DNA of 64,000 nucleotides from Marinomonas rhizomae (GCF_003315485.1 NZ_QNSE01000012.1:62001-126000); one strand, 5' to 3'; positions 18,068 to 27,725 are shown, numbered from the stretch's first letter. Numbers and translations are program-made. Notes: a model not told the origin generated them from the letters alone.

Positions 18068-18460
18068 ATGCTAACTATTTTCTACGACGGACACTGCCCT
18101 CTTTGTGCCGCAGAAATGAGAACATTACAATCATTAGATACACAAAAAAAACTACAATTAGAAAATATTCACGCCGACAACTTTAGCGAGAGATTCCCTT
18201 ATATTGACCAGGTCGAAGCAGATAGACTGTTGCACGGCCAACTCGCCAATGGAAAAATCATCAAAGGGCTAGACGTTACCTGCCTCGCTTGGAAACTGGT
18301 CGAAAAACACAAATGGATGCAGATGCTCCGCTGGCCAATAATTCGTTTTTTCGCGGATATAGGCTACAAATTTTTTGCACGCTACCGCCATCAAATATCT
18401 TCTTTTGTCACTGGAAAACAGCGTTGTGAGTCTTGCCTAAAAGATCGCTGTGATTTGTAA
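18068..18460 (+). CDS. DUF393 (DCC family) thioredoxin-like protein
   Basis: A 130-residue protein with the N-terminal FYDGHCPLC motif (C10, C13), the DxxCPLC signature that names the DCC family of predicted thiol-disulfide oxidoreductases, and the later RWPIIRFFADIGYKFFARYR segment. Activity has not been generally shown. Three more cysteines lie at the very C-terminus (CESCLKDRC), which could form an additional metal or disulfide site. The SDR gene starts 30 bp downstream, so the two may be cotranscribed. Confidence 0.85.
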   Translation: MLTIFYDGHCPLCAAEMRTLQSLDTQKKLQLENIHADNFSERFPYIDQVEADRLLHGQLANGKIIKGLDVTCLAWKLVEKHKWMQMLRWPIIRFFADIGYKFFARYRHQISSFVTGKQRCESCLKDRCDL

Positions 18461-18489
18461 ACTATCTTGATTATTGTTGGAGTCTGAAT

Positions 18490-19215
18490 ATGTCATCATT
18501 TTATGCCTTGGTGATTGGCGCAAGCAGCGCAATTGCTCAAGCTGCTATTCAACAGTTCGAAACGGATCAAGATTGCCTTGGCGTTTTTGCTGTCAGTCGA
18601 TCTTTACCAGAAGCTGAAATAACCACAAAAGCCCAATGGTTAGAATCTGATTATACTGAAGCGAGTATTCAACAGACTTGTAAAAACCTTGCCCCCTATG
18701 CTGGGAAGATTACCAAAATATTGATTTGCAACGGTATATTACATAATGACAACATGATGCCAGAAAGAAAATTAGAAGAGATCAGAGTCTCTCAACTGGA
18801 AGATACATTCCGTACAAACACTATCATTCCCATGTTGTGGTTAAGCCAACTATTACCTATTGTGAAAGGTGAGAAAGCCACGCAAATTGCACTGTTTAGT
18901 GCTCGAATTGGCAGTATTTCAGATAACAAAACCGGCGGTTGGTACAGTTACCGAGCGTCAAAAGCGGCATTAAATATGCTGATTCAAAGCTGCTCGGTGG
19001 AATACGCTAGAAGAGCAAAAAACGTCAAGCTCATTGCTTTCCATCCAGGCACCACCGACACCCCTCTTTCCAAACCTTTCCAACGATCCGTACCGAAAGA
19101 CAAACTTTTCACTGCAAACTTCGTAGCCACACAGCTCTTATCCATCATGAAAAGTGTCACCATGGACAATAAAGCTGCGTATTTAGATTGGAATAATCAG
19201 CCGATTGACTGGTGA
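18490..19215 (+). CDS. Short-chain dehydrogenase/reductase (CsgA-like)
   Basis: A 241-residue Rossmann-fold oxidoreductase. The N-terminal cofactor motif is VIGASSAIAQAAI, the catalytic residues are S137, Y154 and K158 (YRASK) and the NG motif is in ICNGIL. The FHPGTTDTPLSKPF segment after the active site is typical of the C-factor/CsgA-like SDR group. The substrate is unknown. A ribosome site (TTGGAG) precedes the ATG. Confidence 0.87.
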   Translation: MSSFYALVIGASSAIAQAAIQQFETDQDCLGVFAVSRSLPEAEITTKAQWLESDYTEASIQQTCKNLAPYAGKITKILICNGILHNDNMMPERKLEEIRVSQLEDTFRTNTIIPMLWLSQLLPIVKGEKATQIALFSARIGSISDNKTGGWYSYRASKAALNMLIQSCSVEYARRAKNVKLIAFHPGTTDTPLSKPFQRSVPKDKLFTANFVATQLLSIMKSVTMDNKAAYLDWNNQPIDW

Positions 19216-19252
19216 GTTTTCAAACACCCAGCCAGCCCAAAAAAGTAAGATG

Positions 19253-19987
19253 CTAAATCATGTCTAAGCTTAAGAATAATCGCTTTTTCGTATCACTCGC
19301 AGAAGGTGATCGATGCACCACACCTCGCCCCAATGACGTAGGCCATTCGTCCCCTTTCATAAGCGCCACATCACCTACATTTAATCGATTAATACGGCCT
19401 TTTTCATGCAGACCACTATTGTGGTCGGCCACATGCCCACCAAGTCCCAAGCGATCTCTTATCACGTGAGCTTCATGCAGCCACTCACTGCCTATTCCTG
19501 CATACGTCGATACTAATCGACAAGGGATTTTATCCACATGAAAACGCGGACACATAGCACTTGAGAGCACATTCAGGCGTAGACCAACTTCTTTAAGGTC
19601 AAATAAACACGCAAACATATCGACCAATAACGTCACATCTTCCACGAACAAGCCCTTATGTTGGGCATCAGGCAAAAGCTTTGTTAACGTGGTGTTAAGT
19701 TGTTCTGAACTGCCATGAGATTTGAACACAAAATTTGGCGCAGACACTAATAAAGATTCGGCGTATTGAGAAACGGCCCCAAGCTGCCTTTGCCAAACCG
19801 CCATACTAATATTGTCTTGGTAAATATCGGCAAGAACGTCTTGATCATACGACTTCACTACCCCCAATAACTGCGGCTTTAGCTCGAAACTTACTTGATC
19901 AGTTTGCTCTGTATCAATGAAATTGAAACGAATATTCTTTAAATCAATCGATTCCGACATTTTTTGTAAACTAAGATTCACCTTCAA
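19253..19987 (-). CDS. DUF1826 family protein (probable Zur regulon)
   Basis: A protein of about 244 residues with the DUF1826 core: QDNISMAVWQR near the start of the conserved part, then CPRFHVDKIPCRLVSTYAG and GDVALMKGDEWP. The conserved Cys/His residues suggest metal binding or an oxygenase-like fold, but no activity is established. In other bacteria this family is linked to zinc starvation and COG0523 metallochaperones. No ATG lies near the best ribosome site (GAGGA); a TTG at 19987 fits it, and an ATG at 19960 is the alternative. A strong Zur-like box lies 48 bp upstream. Confidence 0.78.
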   Translation of the reverse strand: MKVNLSLQKMSESIDLKNIRFNFIDTEQTDQVSFELKPQLLGVVKSYDQDVLADIYQDNISMAVWQRQLGAVSQYAESLLVSAPNFVFKSHGSSEQLNTTLTKLLPDAQHKGLFVEDVTLLVDMFACLFDLKEVGLRLNVLSSAMCPRFHVDKIPCRLVSTYAGIGSEWLHEAHVIRDRLGLGGHVADHNSGLHEKGRINRLNVGDVALMKGDEWPTSLGRGVVHRSPSASDTKKRLFLSLDMI

Positions 19988-20034
19988 AACCACTTCCTCT
20001 AAAAATGCATGCTGACCAACAACATCAAAGTATC

Positions 20035-20057
20035 GATATGTTACGTTATAACATTTT
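20035..20057 (-). promoter_or_regulatory. Zur-box-like operator upstream of DUF1826 gene
   Basis: A 23-bp partly palindromic site agrees with the gammaproteobacterial Zur consensus (GAAATGTTATA-N-TATAACATTTC) at about 19 positions, with GTTA and TATAAC half-sites. It lies between DUF1826 and the divergent Lrp-type gene. Zinc-responsive repression of DUF1826 is the simplest reading. Confidence 0.72.
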
Positions 20058-20126
20058 ATAAATAAAGTATTGAAATGAAGCCTGTGAATCCATTAAGTTA
20101 ATGCCTACTTAAAAGAGATAGACGCT

Positions 20127-20594
20127 ATGGAACAGTTAGACTCAACCGATCGTAAAATTCTTAATTTACTACAGCACGATGGCAGCCTAAGTGCGACTCA
20201 GGTGGCGGATAAGATAGGCTTGTCTCAATCACCCTGCTGGCGACGCATTAATCGTCTTGAACAAGACGGCTATATTCGTTCAACACAAGCAATTTTAGAC
20301 AGAAACAAATTAGGATTAGGAATCGTCGTATTGGTAAACATCAAGCTCTCTTCCCATGGCCGAAAAATGCTAGATGAGTTTGAACAAGCAATTGTTGACT
20401 ACCCCGAAGTGGTCGAGTGTTGGACGATTTCTGGTTCTATGGATTACAGCTTAAGAGTGGTTTCTAATAGCATCGAAAGCTATGAACACTTCCTACGTAG
20501 CCAGTTATTACAGCTGCCACATATTCAGGAAGCGCAAAGTCACTTCACCATGCGTGAAGTGAAAAACATCACCACTCTTCCACTGGACTTATAA
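20127..20594 (+). CDS. Lrp/AsnC family transcriptional regulator
   Basis: A 155-residue protein: N-terminal HTH (SATQVADKIGLSQSPCWRRINRLE) and a C-terminal RAM/AsnC ligand domain (about 70-150) with the ECWTISGSMDYSLRV segment. Members bind amino acids and assemble into octamers. The divergent gene encodes DUF1826 and the next gene is DUF5062, so the target is not obvious; no adjacent amino-acid permease is present. Confidence 0.9.
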   Translation: MEQLDSTDRKILNLLQHDGSLSATQVADKIGLSQSPCWRRINRLEQDGYIRSTQAILDRNKLGLGIVVLVNIKLSSHGRKMLDEFEQAIVDYPEVVECWTISGSMDYSLRVVSNSIESYEHFLRSQLLQLPHIQEAQSHFTMREVKNITTLPLDL

Positions 20595-20598
20595 CCAC

Positions 20599-20859
20599 TT
20601 ACTGCAGTAGCGGGTCATCTTTAGGTAGTAATTTCTGAATCCACAACGCTAGCTTGTGTTTCATATTGGGCAAGTCTTCTTTATCCGCAGGTAAAGCAAC
20701 GACCAACTTATCAAGTACCAATAAACGATAAATTGCTTCGACTTTTTCATTAGCAGACATGGTGGAAGAAAAGCCCGCATAACCACGTTTAAGCGCATAA
20801 TTTTCGCCAACTTGAATAGCTTTTTTACTTAGAGCCGCTTCATTTTTAATTTTTTTCAT
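20599..20859 (-). CDS. DUF5062 family small protein
   Basis: An 86-residue predicted helical protein beginning MKKIKNEAALSKKAI and containing the NEKVEAIYRLLVLDKLV segment, which I recognise as DUF5062, a family common in marine gammaproteobacteria and of unknown function. The ATG at 20859 follows AAGGGAA by 5 nt; a TTG extension to 20886 is not supported. Its stop lies 4 bp from the convergent Lrp gene stop. Confidence 0.72.
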   Translation of the reverse strand: MKKIKNEAALSKKAIQVGENYALKRGYAGFSSTMSANEKVEAIYRLLVLDKLVVALPADKEDLPNMKHKLALWIQKLLPKDDPLLQ

Positions 20860-21038
20860 AGTTTCCCTTATTTGTTGGGCAATCAAACGATTCTCACGAC
20901 TCTATCAGCTTTTGATATTCAACCAAGCGTTTATAGTGAATAAAAGCCAAAAATCACTTAATAAACACAATGTTAGTGACTCATCTTACCTCTAAAAACT
21001 GCTTGGATAAGATTAAAGAATAATCTAAAGAACCACAT

Positions 21039-21050
21039 ATTGTTGACAAT
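21039..21050. promoter_or_regulatory. Upstream PrpR operator
   Basis: The palindrome ATTGTTGACAAT matches the TTGT-NN-ACAA pattern expected of GntR-type propionate regulators. A second copy lies 53 bp downstream, centre to centre, with the prpR promoter between them. Confidence 0.7.
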
Positions 21051-21055
21051 ACCGC

Positions 21056-21084
21056 TTGATAATTCGAAAAAACACGACTATAAA
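21056..21084 (+). promoter_or_regulatory. Promoter of prpR-prpBCD
   Basis: A -35 TTGATA (21056-21061) and a -10 TATAAA (21079-21084) with an ideal 17-bp spacer. The expected start, near 21091, falls at the edge of the downstream operator, so a bound repressor would block initiation. Confidence 0.7.
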
Positions 21085-21091
21085 TAGATAA

Positions 21092-21103
21092 ATTGTCAAC
21101 AAT
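21092..21103. promoter_or_regulatory. Downstream PrpR operator
   Basis: The palindrome ATTGTCAACAAT, an inverse copy of the upstream operator; identity extends to 14 bp as an inverted repeat. It overlaps the predicted transcription start and lies 34 bp before the prpR start codon. Confidence 0.7.
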
Positions 21104-21137
21104 ATGGCGTTTATGGCGCTTGCTTCAAGAGTAAAGT

Positions 21138-21827
21138 ATGAGCAATCTTATTTCGATTAAATCCGCGACACTGTCTGAAGACATCTCTCAACAGCTCACC
21201 AACGCTATTGTGCAAGGTTATATTCCGCAAGGAAGTAAGATCTCAGAACCAGAACTCGCCAAACAGTATGGTGTTTCTCGTGGTCCATTAAGAGAAGCCA
21301 TAGTAAAACTAGAAGGGCTCGGTCTGGTGACACGTACCGCCAATGTTGGCGCTCGTGTTATTGAACTAAACACTCAAGACATGCTCGATACCTTTACCAT
21401 GCGCGAGGCATTAGAAGGCATGGCGGCTCGATTAGCCGCTTCGACCATGCCATCAGAAGAAATAAACAGCTTGTATGCACTGCTCGACAAACACCAAGCC
21501 TATCTTGATGCCAACCAAGACGAGCATTACGTGCAACAAGGTGGTAATGACGACTTCCACTTACGCATTATTCACGCCAGTGGCAATGCCAAACTCATTC
21601 GTCTATTAACAGAAGAATTATACGCCATCATTCGTATGTATCGACGCCATACGGCAGATCAACGCAGCGACCCACGCCAAGCACTGCGTGAACACAAAGC
21701 CATTCTCGATGCGATTGCCAATCACGAAGGAGACCTCGCAGAGCTACTTATGCGCCGCCATATAAGCCGCGCCAGCCAACTACTAAAGCAAGCGATGGAA
21801 CATTCTGCTGTCGCTTCCCGCACTTAA
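21138..21827 (+). CDS. prpR: GntR/FCD family regulator of the 2-methylcitrate cluster
   Basis: A 229-residue regulator with an N-terminal GntR winged helix (ISEPELAKQYGVSRGPLREA) and a C-terminal FCD domain (DDFHLRIIHASGN, later REHKAILDAIANHEG). It is the first gene ahead of prpB, prpC and prpD, 28 bp before prpB, so it is the likely autoregulated repressor responding to 2-methylcitrate or a related intermediate. This is the GntR type, not the sigma-54-type PrpR of Salmonella; the name is by position and family. Confidence 0.85.
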   Translation: MSNLISIKSATLSEDISQQLTNAIVQGYIPQGSKISEPELAKQYGVSRGPLREAIVKLEGLGLVTRTANVGARVIELNTQDMLDTFTMREALEGMAARLAASTMPSEEINSLYALLDKHQAYLDANQDEHYVQQGGNDDFHLRIIHASGNAKLIRLLTEELYAIIRMYRRHTADQRSDPRQALREHKAILDAIANHEGDLAELLMRRHISRASQLLKQAMEHSAVASRT

Positions 21828-21855
21828 TTAAGATCGTTCTAAAGAGAGGAAAATA

Positions 21856-22734
21856 ATGACAATACTTTCAGCAGGCGCCCGTTTTAGAGAAGCCGTCGCA
21901 ACCCAGTCGCCCTTACAAGTTGTCGGCGCCGTGAACGCGTACTGCGCCATGATGGCAGAACAAACTGGTCATCATGCCATTTACTTATCTGGCGGCGGCG
22001 TTGCTAATGCGTCCTATGGTTTACCTGATCTTGGCATGACAGACTTACACGACGTGTTAGAAGACGTCAGACGTATTACTTGTGCATCTGACTTGCCATT
22101 ATTAGTCGATATTGATACTGGCTTTGGTGGCGCATTTAATATCACCAGAACCATTCAACAGATGGAAAAAGCCGGCGCTGCGGCAGTTCATATTGAAGAC
22201 CAGGTGCAGCAAAAGCGCTGCGGCCATCGCCCGAATAAAGCCATTGTTAGCCAAGATGAAATGGTCGACCGCGTGAAGGCCTGTGTTGACGCTCGTGTTG
22301 ACGATAATTTTGTCATCATGGCACGCACCGATGCCTTAGCTGTAGAAGGCATGGAACCCGCTATCGAACGAGCGATTGCTTGTGTTGATGCCGGCGCCGA
22401 TATGATCTTCCCAGAAGCCATGATCACCTTGGAGCAATACAAAGAATTTGTCGCGGCTGTGAAGGTTCCCGTATTAGCTAACATTACCGAATTTGGCGCA
22501 ACACCGCTGTTCAGCAAAGCAGAATTGGCCAGCGCGGGTGTCGATTTGGTGCTCTACCCACTGAGTGCATTCCGTGCCATGAACAAAGCCGCTCTAAACG
22601 TGTATCAGCATTTATTAAACGACGGCCACCAGCGCAATGTCGTCGACAGTATGCAAACCCGTAACGAGCTTTACGAGTTTCTCAACTACCATGAATACGA
22701 AGACAAATTAGACGCGCTCTTCTCTAAAAAATAA
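21856..22734 (+). CDS. prpB: 2-methylisocitrate lyase
   Basis: A 292-residue member of the isocitrate lyase/PEP mutase superfamily. The active-site loop KRCGH spans K120-H124 with catalytic C122; D85 and D87 bind Mg2+. It cleaves 2-methylisocitrate to pyruvate and succinate, the last step of the 2-methylcitrate cycle. Normal family length. It has a strong AGAGGA site and sits between prpR and prpC. Confidence 0.95.
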   Translation: MTILSAGARFREAVATQSPLQVVGAVNAYCAMMAEQTGHHAIYLSGGGVANASYGLPDLGMTDLHDVLEDVRRITCASDLPLLVDIDTGFGGAFNITRTIQQMEKAGAAAVHIEDQVQQKRCGHRPNKAIVSQDEMVDRVKACVDARVDDNFVIMARTDALAVEGMEPAIERAIACVDAGADMIFPEAMITLEQYKEFVAAVKVPVLANITEFGATPLFSKAELASAGVDLVLYPLSAFRAMNKAALNVYQHLLNDGHQRNVVDSMQTRNELYEFLNYHEYEDKLDALFSKK

Positions 22735-22827
22735 GAGCCTAAAAAATAAAAAACTAAGATAACAACTGATAAAGCGTTTACATATTTTCAACTAATCTCT
22801 AAACAAATAAAAATATGAGGTAGGAAA

Positions 22828-23967
22828 ATGGCTAAAGTACTTTCTGGCGCAGGCTTACGCGGCCAAAGCGCAGGCGAAACCGCACTTTGTACCGTTGGCA
22901 AAGCGGCCTCCGGATTAACCTATCGCGGCTACGACATTGATGTTTTAGCGGACAAAGCAAGCTTTGAAGAAGTCGCTTATCTTCTGCTGTACGGCAAATT
23001 ACCTAACCGCACTCAGCTGCATGACTACGAACAAAGGCTAATGAGTTTGCGCAGCTTGCCTGAAGAGCTAAAAGCCGTCTTAGAACTTATCCCGGAAAGT
23101 GCCCATCCAATGGATGTGATGCGTACCGGTTGCTCTTTTTTAGGTAACCTTGAGCCAGAACTCGCTTTTGAAAAGAAACCATCGCTAGCCTTACATACCG
23201 CGGATCGATTGGTTGCGACGCTGCCAGCAATGGTCGTTTATTGGTATCGTTTCACCCATGATGGCGTACGTGTTAATACACATAATGCCAATGTACCTTC
23301 TTTGGCTGGTCACTTTCTCACCATGCTGCATGACAAAGAACCAAGCGCTCTTCATACACAAGTGATGAACGCGTCTTTAATCTTGTATGCTGAGCACGAA
23401 TTCAACGCCTCGACTTTCACCGCTCGTGTTTGCGCCTCTACCTTGTCTGATATGCATTCCTGCATCACTGGCGGCATTGGCAGCTTACGCGGCCCACTTC
23501 ATGGCGGCGCAAATGAAGCGGCCATGGACATGATAGAGCCGTGGAAGACTCCTGACGAAGCCGAAGCCGCCTTGATGCAAAAACTCGCTAATAAAGAAAA
23601 AGTCATGGGCTTTGGTCACGCAATTTACAGTGAACGAGATCCACGCAATGACATCATCAAAAAGTGGGCAAAAAGACTCAGTGAAGATGTCGGCGACGAT
23701 CACTTATATGCCGTCTCAGAGCGTTGTGAAGCTGTGATGTGGCGGGAGAAAAAACTCTTCTGCAACGCGGATTTTTTCCACGCTAGTGCTTATCGCTTTA
23801 TGGGCATTCCAACCAAATTATTTACACCGATTTTCGTTTGCTCACGCGTTACTGGCTGGGCAGCTCATATCATGGAACAACGAGCTAACAACCGCATTAT
23901 TCGACCAAGCGCCGATTATATTGGACCAGATCATTCTGAATGGATGGATATTGACGACCGTCATTGA
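22828..23967 (+). CDS. prpC: 2-methylcitrate synthase
   Basis: A 379-residue citrate-synthase-fold enzyme. Catalytic signatures are visible: GPLHGGANEAAMDM (active-site His), MGFGHAIYSERDPR (second His and an Arg) and CNADFFHAS (Asp). It condenses propionyl-CoA with oxaloacetate. The short length and prp context separate it from the housekeeping citrate synthase. A GAGGTAGGAA site precedes the ATG; 93 bp separate it from prpB. Confidence 0.94.
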   Translation: MAKVLSGAGLRGQSAGETALCTVGKAASGLTYRGYDIDVLADKASFEEVAYLLLYGKLPNRTQLHDYEQRLMSLRSLPEELKAVLELIPESAHPMDVMRTGCSFLGNLEPELAFEKKPSLALHTADRLVATLPAMVVYWYRFTHDGVRVNTHNANVPSLAGHFLTMLHDKEPSALHTQVMNASLILYAEHEFNASTFTARVCASTLSDMHSCITGGIGSLRGPLHGGANEAAMDMIEPWKTPDEAEAALMQKLANKEKVMGFGHAIYSERDPRNDIIKKWAKRLSEDVGDDHLYAVSERCEAVMWREKKLFCNADFFHASAYRFMGIPTKLFTPIFVCSRVTGWAAHIMEQRANNRIIRPSADYIGPDHSEWMDIDDRH

Positions 23968-24007
23968 GCCAACATCAGCATTAAAACTTAACGATTAAGG
24001 AAAAGAA

Positions 24008-25495
24008 ATGAGTGCTAACGTAGATTTAAACAACCGCCCGGATTATGACCAAGTCATTCAAGACATCGCGGATTATGTACTGAACTTTAAAGTTGAAAGC
24101 CAAGAGGCCCTCGACACAGCGCGCAACTGTTTAATGGATACGCTCGGCTGTGGCTTGCTTGCTCTACGCTTTCCTGAATGTACCAAACACCTTGGCCCAA
24201 TTGTACAAGGTACTGTTGTACCAAATGGCGCTCGCGTTCCGGGTACGTCTTTATCTCTCGACCCAGTCAAAGCCGCATGGGACATTGGTTGTATCATTCG
24301 CTGGTTGGATTATAACGACACTTGGTTGGCGGCAGAATGGGGCCATCCTTCCGATAACTTAGGTGGCATTCTGGCGGTAGCCGATCACCTGTCACAAGTC
24401 AGACTATCGAACGGCGAAAGCCCGATGACCATGCGCGAAGTGTTAGAATCCATGGTGATGGCGCACGAAATCCAAGGCGTTATCGCCCTAGAAAACTCGT
24501 TCAACCGAGTAGGTTTATGTCATGTATTATTGGTGCGTGTTGCCTCTGTTGCAGTCGTAACCAAAATGATGGGCGGCGATAGAGAGCAAATCATGGCGGC
24601 GATTTCTCAGGCTTGGGTCGATGGCTCCGCTCTGCGTACTTATCGTCATGCGCCAAACGCAGGCTCTCGCAAGTCTTGGGCAGCAGGCGATGCGACTTCT
24701 CGCGCAGTTCGCTTGGCGGACATGTCAATGCGAGGAGAAATGGGCATTCCCGGTGTGCTAACCGCAGATCAATGGGGCTTTTATGATGTCTCTTTCTCGA
24801 AGACCAACAAAGACCAAGCCATCAAGCCAGACACTCAACGTCAGTTTTCCTTCTCGCAAGATTACGGTACTTACGTAATGGAAAACGTCTTGTTCAAGAT
24901 TTCGTTCCCAGCAGAATTCCACGCGCAAACCGCAGCGGAAGCGGCGGTTACTTTGCACCCATTAGTGAAAAACCGTTTAGCAGAAATAGACAAGATCGTC
25001 ATTCGTACTCATGAATCGGCTATTCGTATTATTTCCAAATCCGGCCCATTAGCGAATGCTGCCGACCGCGACCATTGCTTGCAATACATGGCCGCCGTAC
25101 CATTAGCGTTTGGTAATTTGATAGCCGAACATTATGAAGATGATTTTCATGCGGCTAACCCAATCATTGATGAGCTGCGCAACAAAATGGAAATCGTTGA
25201 AGACAAACGCTTCACTGCCGAATATTTAGAGTCAGATAAGCGCTCTATTGCCAATGCGATTCAAGTGTTTTTTAAAGACGGCAGCAGCACCGAAGAAGTA
25301 GTCGTAGAATATCCTGTAGGGCACCGTCGTCGTCGAGAAGAAGGCATTCCATTATTAGAGCAAAAATTTAAAAACAACCTAGCAACACGTTTTCCAAACC
25401 ACCAATGCCAAAGTATTTTTGTTCTTTGCAAGAATCAAAAAGCCCTTGAAAGCACACCAGTAAATCGCTTTATGGATTTATTTGTTATCGCCTAA
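24008..25495 (+). CDS. prpD: 2-methylcitrate dehydratase
   Basis: A 495-residue MmgE/PrpD-family enzyme that dehydrates 2-methylcitrate to 2-methylaconitate. The [18 protein letters not shown] and [20 protein letters not shown] segments are characteristic. The cluster uses prpD instead of the acnD-prpF pair of many pseudomonads and Shewanella, so hydration must be done by a housekeeping aconitase. It starts 40 bp after prpC and ends at a terminator. Confidence 0.94.
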   Translation: MSANVDLNNRPDYDQVIQDIADYVLNFKVESQEALDTARNCLMDTLGCGLLALRFPECTKHLGPIVQGTVVPNGARVPGTSLSLDPVKAAWDIGCIIRWLDYNDTWLAAEWGHPSDNLGGILAVADHLSQVRLSNGESPMTMREVLESMVMAHEIQGVIALENSFNRVGLCHVLLVRVASVAVVTKMMGGDREQIMAAISQAWVDGSALRTYRHAPNAGSRKSWAAGDATSRAVRLADMSMRGEMGIPGVLTADQWGFYDVSFSKTNKDQAIKPDTQRQFSFSQDYGTYVMENVLFKISFPAEFHAQTAAEAAVTLHPLVKNRLAEIDKIVIRTHESAIRIISKSGPLANAADRDHCLQYMAAVPLAFGNLIAEHYEDDFHAANPIIDELRNKMEIVEDKRFTAEYLESDKRSIANAIQVFFKDGSSTEEVVVEYPVGHRRRREEGIPLLEQKFKNNLATRFPNHQCQSIFVLCKNQKALESTPVNRFMDLFVIA

Positions 25496-25520
25496 CTCCC
25501 TCCCTTTTTTAGTCCATTTG

Positions 25521-25552
25521 AAAAGCATCCAATATAATGGGTGCTTTTTTTT
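25521..25552 (+). terminator. Rho-independent terminator of prp operon
   Basis: Ten-bp stem (AAAAGCATCC with GGGTGCTTTT, one wobble), 8-nt loop and eight T bases, 26 bp after the prpD stop. Confidence 0.85.
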
Positions 25553-25641
25553 GAAAACCTTTTGACAGATAGGTTTTAAAATTTCAAGATCTGCCGCCCG
25601 TAAAGAAATTGTAAGCCTTTAAATTAAAGTGTATCGTTTGC

Positions 25642-25660
25642 GGTAATGAGAATGACTCTC
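25642..25660 (+). promoter_or_regulatory. Fur-box-like palindrome upstream of chemoreceptor gene
   Basis: Nineteen bases match the Fur consensus at about 14 positions, containing a TAATGAGAATGA core; the sub-site TGAGA-N5-TCTCA is a perfect palindrome. It lies 35 bp before the chemoreceptor start codon. Fur is one candidate; another dimeric regulator is possible. Confidence 0.45.
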
Positions 25661-25694
25661 ACAAAAACAACCCCCTGTAAGGATAATCTGTATA

Positions 25695-27725
25695 ATGATT
25701 TCTTTCTTAAAAAAAGCCTCTCTCCCAACGCAATTGGGTATAGGGACACTTTTCTCTGTTTTACTTGTGTTTACACTTTTAGTGTTTGTTATTGGAAAAC
25801 TCTTCAGTTACGAGATTAATGAGATTGTCACTAGTCATCAGAAAAAAGAAGCCGCATTGGTTGCGGAGCAACTAGAAAATAAGTACCAACTATTATTAAA
25901 AGTAGCAGAAGGTTATGGTGGTGTATTGAGCCAACAGCTTAAGTTTGTCGATATTGACACCACTCTTCTCTCTCAATCAGGCAATCAACGCCTTCCAACG
26001 GTACGTTTGAATGACACCATCCTAAATGGTCATTCACAATATCTAACCGATTTTGCAACCGCTTCCGACTTAGAAGTTAGCTTGCTAATGAAAACCCCAA
26101 AAGGCATGACTCGAATCAGCACTACGCTGAAAAATGCTAGTGGCATGGAAATAAACGGCAGTCTACAAAATAACGCCATTGCCACAAAATCACTGCAAAA
26201 TGGAACTGACCTTACTGGACACGTCAAAATACAAAATGAGCAATATGTGGGACATTACGCCCGCATCTCAGGTCAGCCTAACTTGTTAATAGAACTATTG
26301 ATTCCTTACGACACTATTTTAAAATCTTCTGCTGACTCTATTAACGCCATGACGTTTGGGAAGAGTGGTTACATTTATGTCTCGGATACAGGCGAAAATG
26401 AAGGCAAACTACTTATTCACCCAAGTTTGCCTGGAAAGAACTTATATACGCTTTTTCCAGAGTTGAAAAACACCTTCAAAGACATGTACAAAGACGACAG
26501 CGGCATTATCTCGTACTCTCTTAAAATCGCAGGTAAGGGCGAAAAATCACGCTCTTCCAAAGCGATTTACCAACATGTAAAGGGTTGGAATTGGGTCGTG
26601 ACATTGAAATCGTATAACGACGAATATCAAGAAGAAATTAATGTCATCTTATATTTAATCGCTGCAATTTCTATTGTCGCTGCAGTATTACTCAGCTTAA
26701 TTCTGTGGTTATTTATTCGTCGTGCACTTTTTCCTTTAAAAGAAATCTCTACAGCACTGCATTCTTTAGGGAACGGGAATCTCGCTTTCCGCTTTGCAAG
26801 CAAACAAGATAGCGACACTCGCAATGAAATGGCTTTACTTCAAAATGACACCATTATTATGCGTGACAGTTTGATAACGCTGGTTAACAACATCATGACG
26901 TCCAGCAATGAACTATTAAAATCTACGGGGGGTATTTCATCAGCCAACCGTAATTTACGGGAAAGCGCCTATGAAAGTCAGGATGCCAGTACTCAGGTTG
27001 GCTCTGCTATTACTCAAATTGCCACGTCTATTCAAGAAGTCGCACAGAGCTCGAACCAAGTATCGGAAGAATCCATTGAAGTCAGAAAACTGACAGAGGA
27101 AGGCAACAGCGCAGTTAAAAGCATAGAGACGACCGTCAGTGCCCTGTCTTCTGCCTTCAGCCAAGCTTCTGATACCATCAAAGAAGTAGAAAGCAGCTCG
27201 GAAAACATTGGTGATGTTGTCACCGTTATTAATAATATTGCCGAGCAAACAAACCTATTAGCATTAAACGCCGCAATTGAAGCCGCTCGAGCTGGCGAAC
27301 AAGGTCGAGGCTTTGCGGTCGTCGCTGACGAAGTGCGTGTACTAGCACAACGAACGCAACAATCCACAGAAGAAATTCGTAACGTCGTCGAGATATTGCA
27401 AAACAATAGCCGCTCAGCGGTGAGCGATATGGAGCAAGGACGCAACCAAGTAGATAATAGTGTGCAACAAGCAAACCATGCCAATGCACTGCTCAATAAA
27501 ATCTATCTGTCGATTCAAAATGTCGAAATGGGAATTAATAATGTGGCCTCGGCAACGGAAGAACAAAGTGTTGCTTCAACCCAAATCCGCCAAAATTCAG
27601 AAGAGTTACAACGTTCGGCTGAAGGTACACTGAAATTGGCTGGCACGTCTGAAGAACACAGTGAACATATTCGAGAATTGACATCTAAGTTGCAAAAAGA
27701 CTTGTCTATTTTCACTTTAAAATAG
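25695..27725 (+). CDS. Methyl-accepting chemotaxis protein (Cache-HAMP-MCP)
   Basis: A 676-residue chemoreceptor: first membrane helix at about 14-36, a large periplasmic Cache-type sensor (about 37-310) with the [20 protein letters not shown] segment, second helix at about 317-340, HAMP and then the signalling hairpin with the [20 protein letters not shown] tip. It signals to CheA/CheW. The ligand is unknown. A Fur-like box upstream hints at expression under iron limitation. No CheW-binding pentapeptide tail for CheR was seen at the C-terminus. Confidence 0.93.
   Translation: MISFLKKASLPTQLGIGTLFSVLLVFTLLVFVIGKLFSYEINEIVTSHQKKEAALVAEQLENKYQLLLKVAEGYGGVLSQQLKFVDIDTTLLSQSGNQRLPTVRLNDTILNGHSQYLTDFATASDLEVSLLMKTPKGMTRISTTLKNASGMEINGSLQNNAIATKSLQNGTDLTGHVKIQNEQYVGHYARISGQPNLLIELLIPYDTILKSSADSINAMTFGKSGYIYVSDTGENEGKLLIHPSLPGKNLYTLFPELKNTFKDMYKDDSGIISYSLKIAGKGEKSRSSKAIYQHVKGWNWVVTLKSYNDEYQEEINVILYLIAAISIVAAVLLSLILWLFIRRALFPLKEISTALHSLGNGNLAFRFASKQDSDTRNEMALLQNDTIIMRDSLITLVNNIMTSSNELLKSTGGISSANRNLRESAYESQDASTQVGSAITQIATSIQEVAQSSNQVSEESIEVRKLTEEGNSAVKSIETTVSALSSAFSQASDTIKEVESSSENIGDVVTVINNIAEQTNLLALNAAIEAARAGEQGRGFAVVADEVRVLAQRTQQSTEEIRNVVEILQNNSRSAVSDMEQGRNQVDNSVQQANHANALLNKIYLSIQNVEMGINNVASATEEQSVASTQIRQNSEELQRSAEGTLKLAGTSEEHSEHIRELTSKLQKDLSIFTLK

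Noticed and set aside
27032-27496. 154-residue open frame on the minus strand inside the chemoreceptor gene
   Set aside because: It is antisense to the conserved MCP signalling domain and its Ser/Cys-rich composition reflects the opposite-strand codons; no ribosome site or family resemblance.
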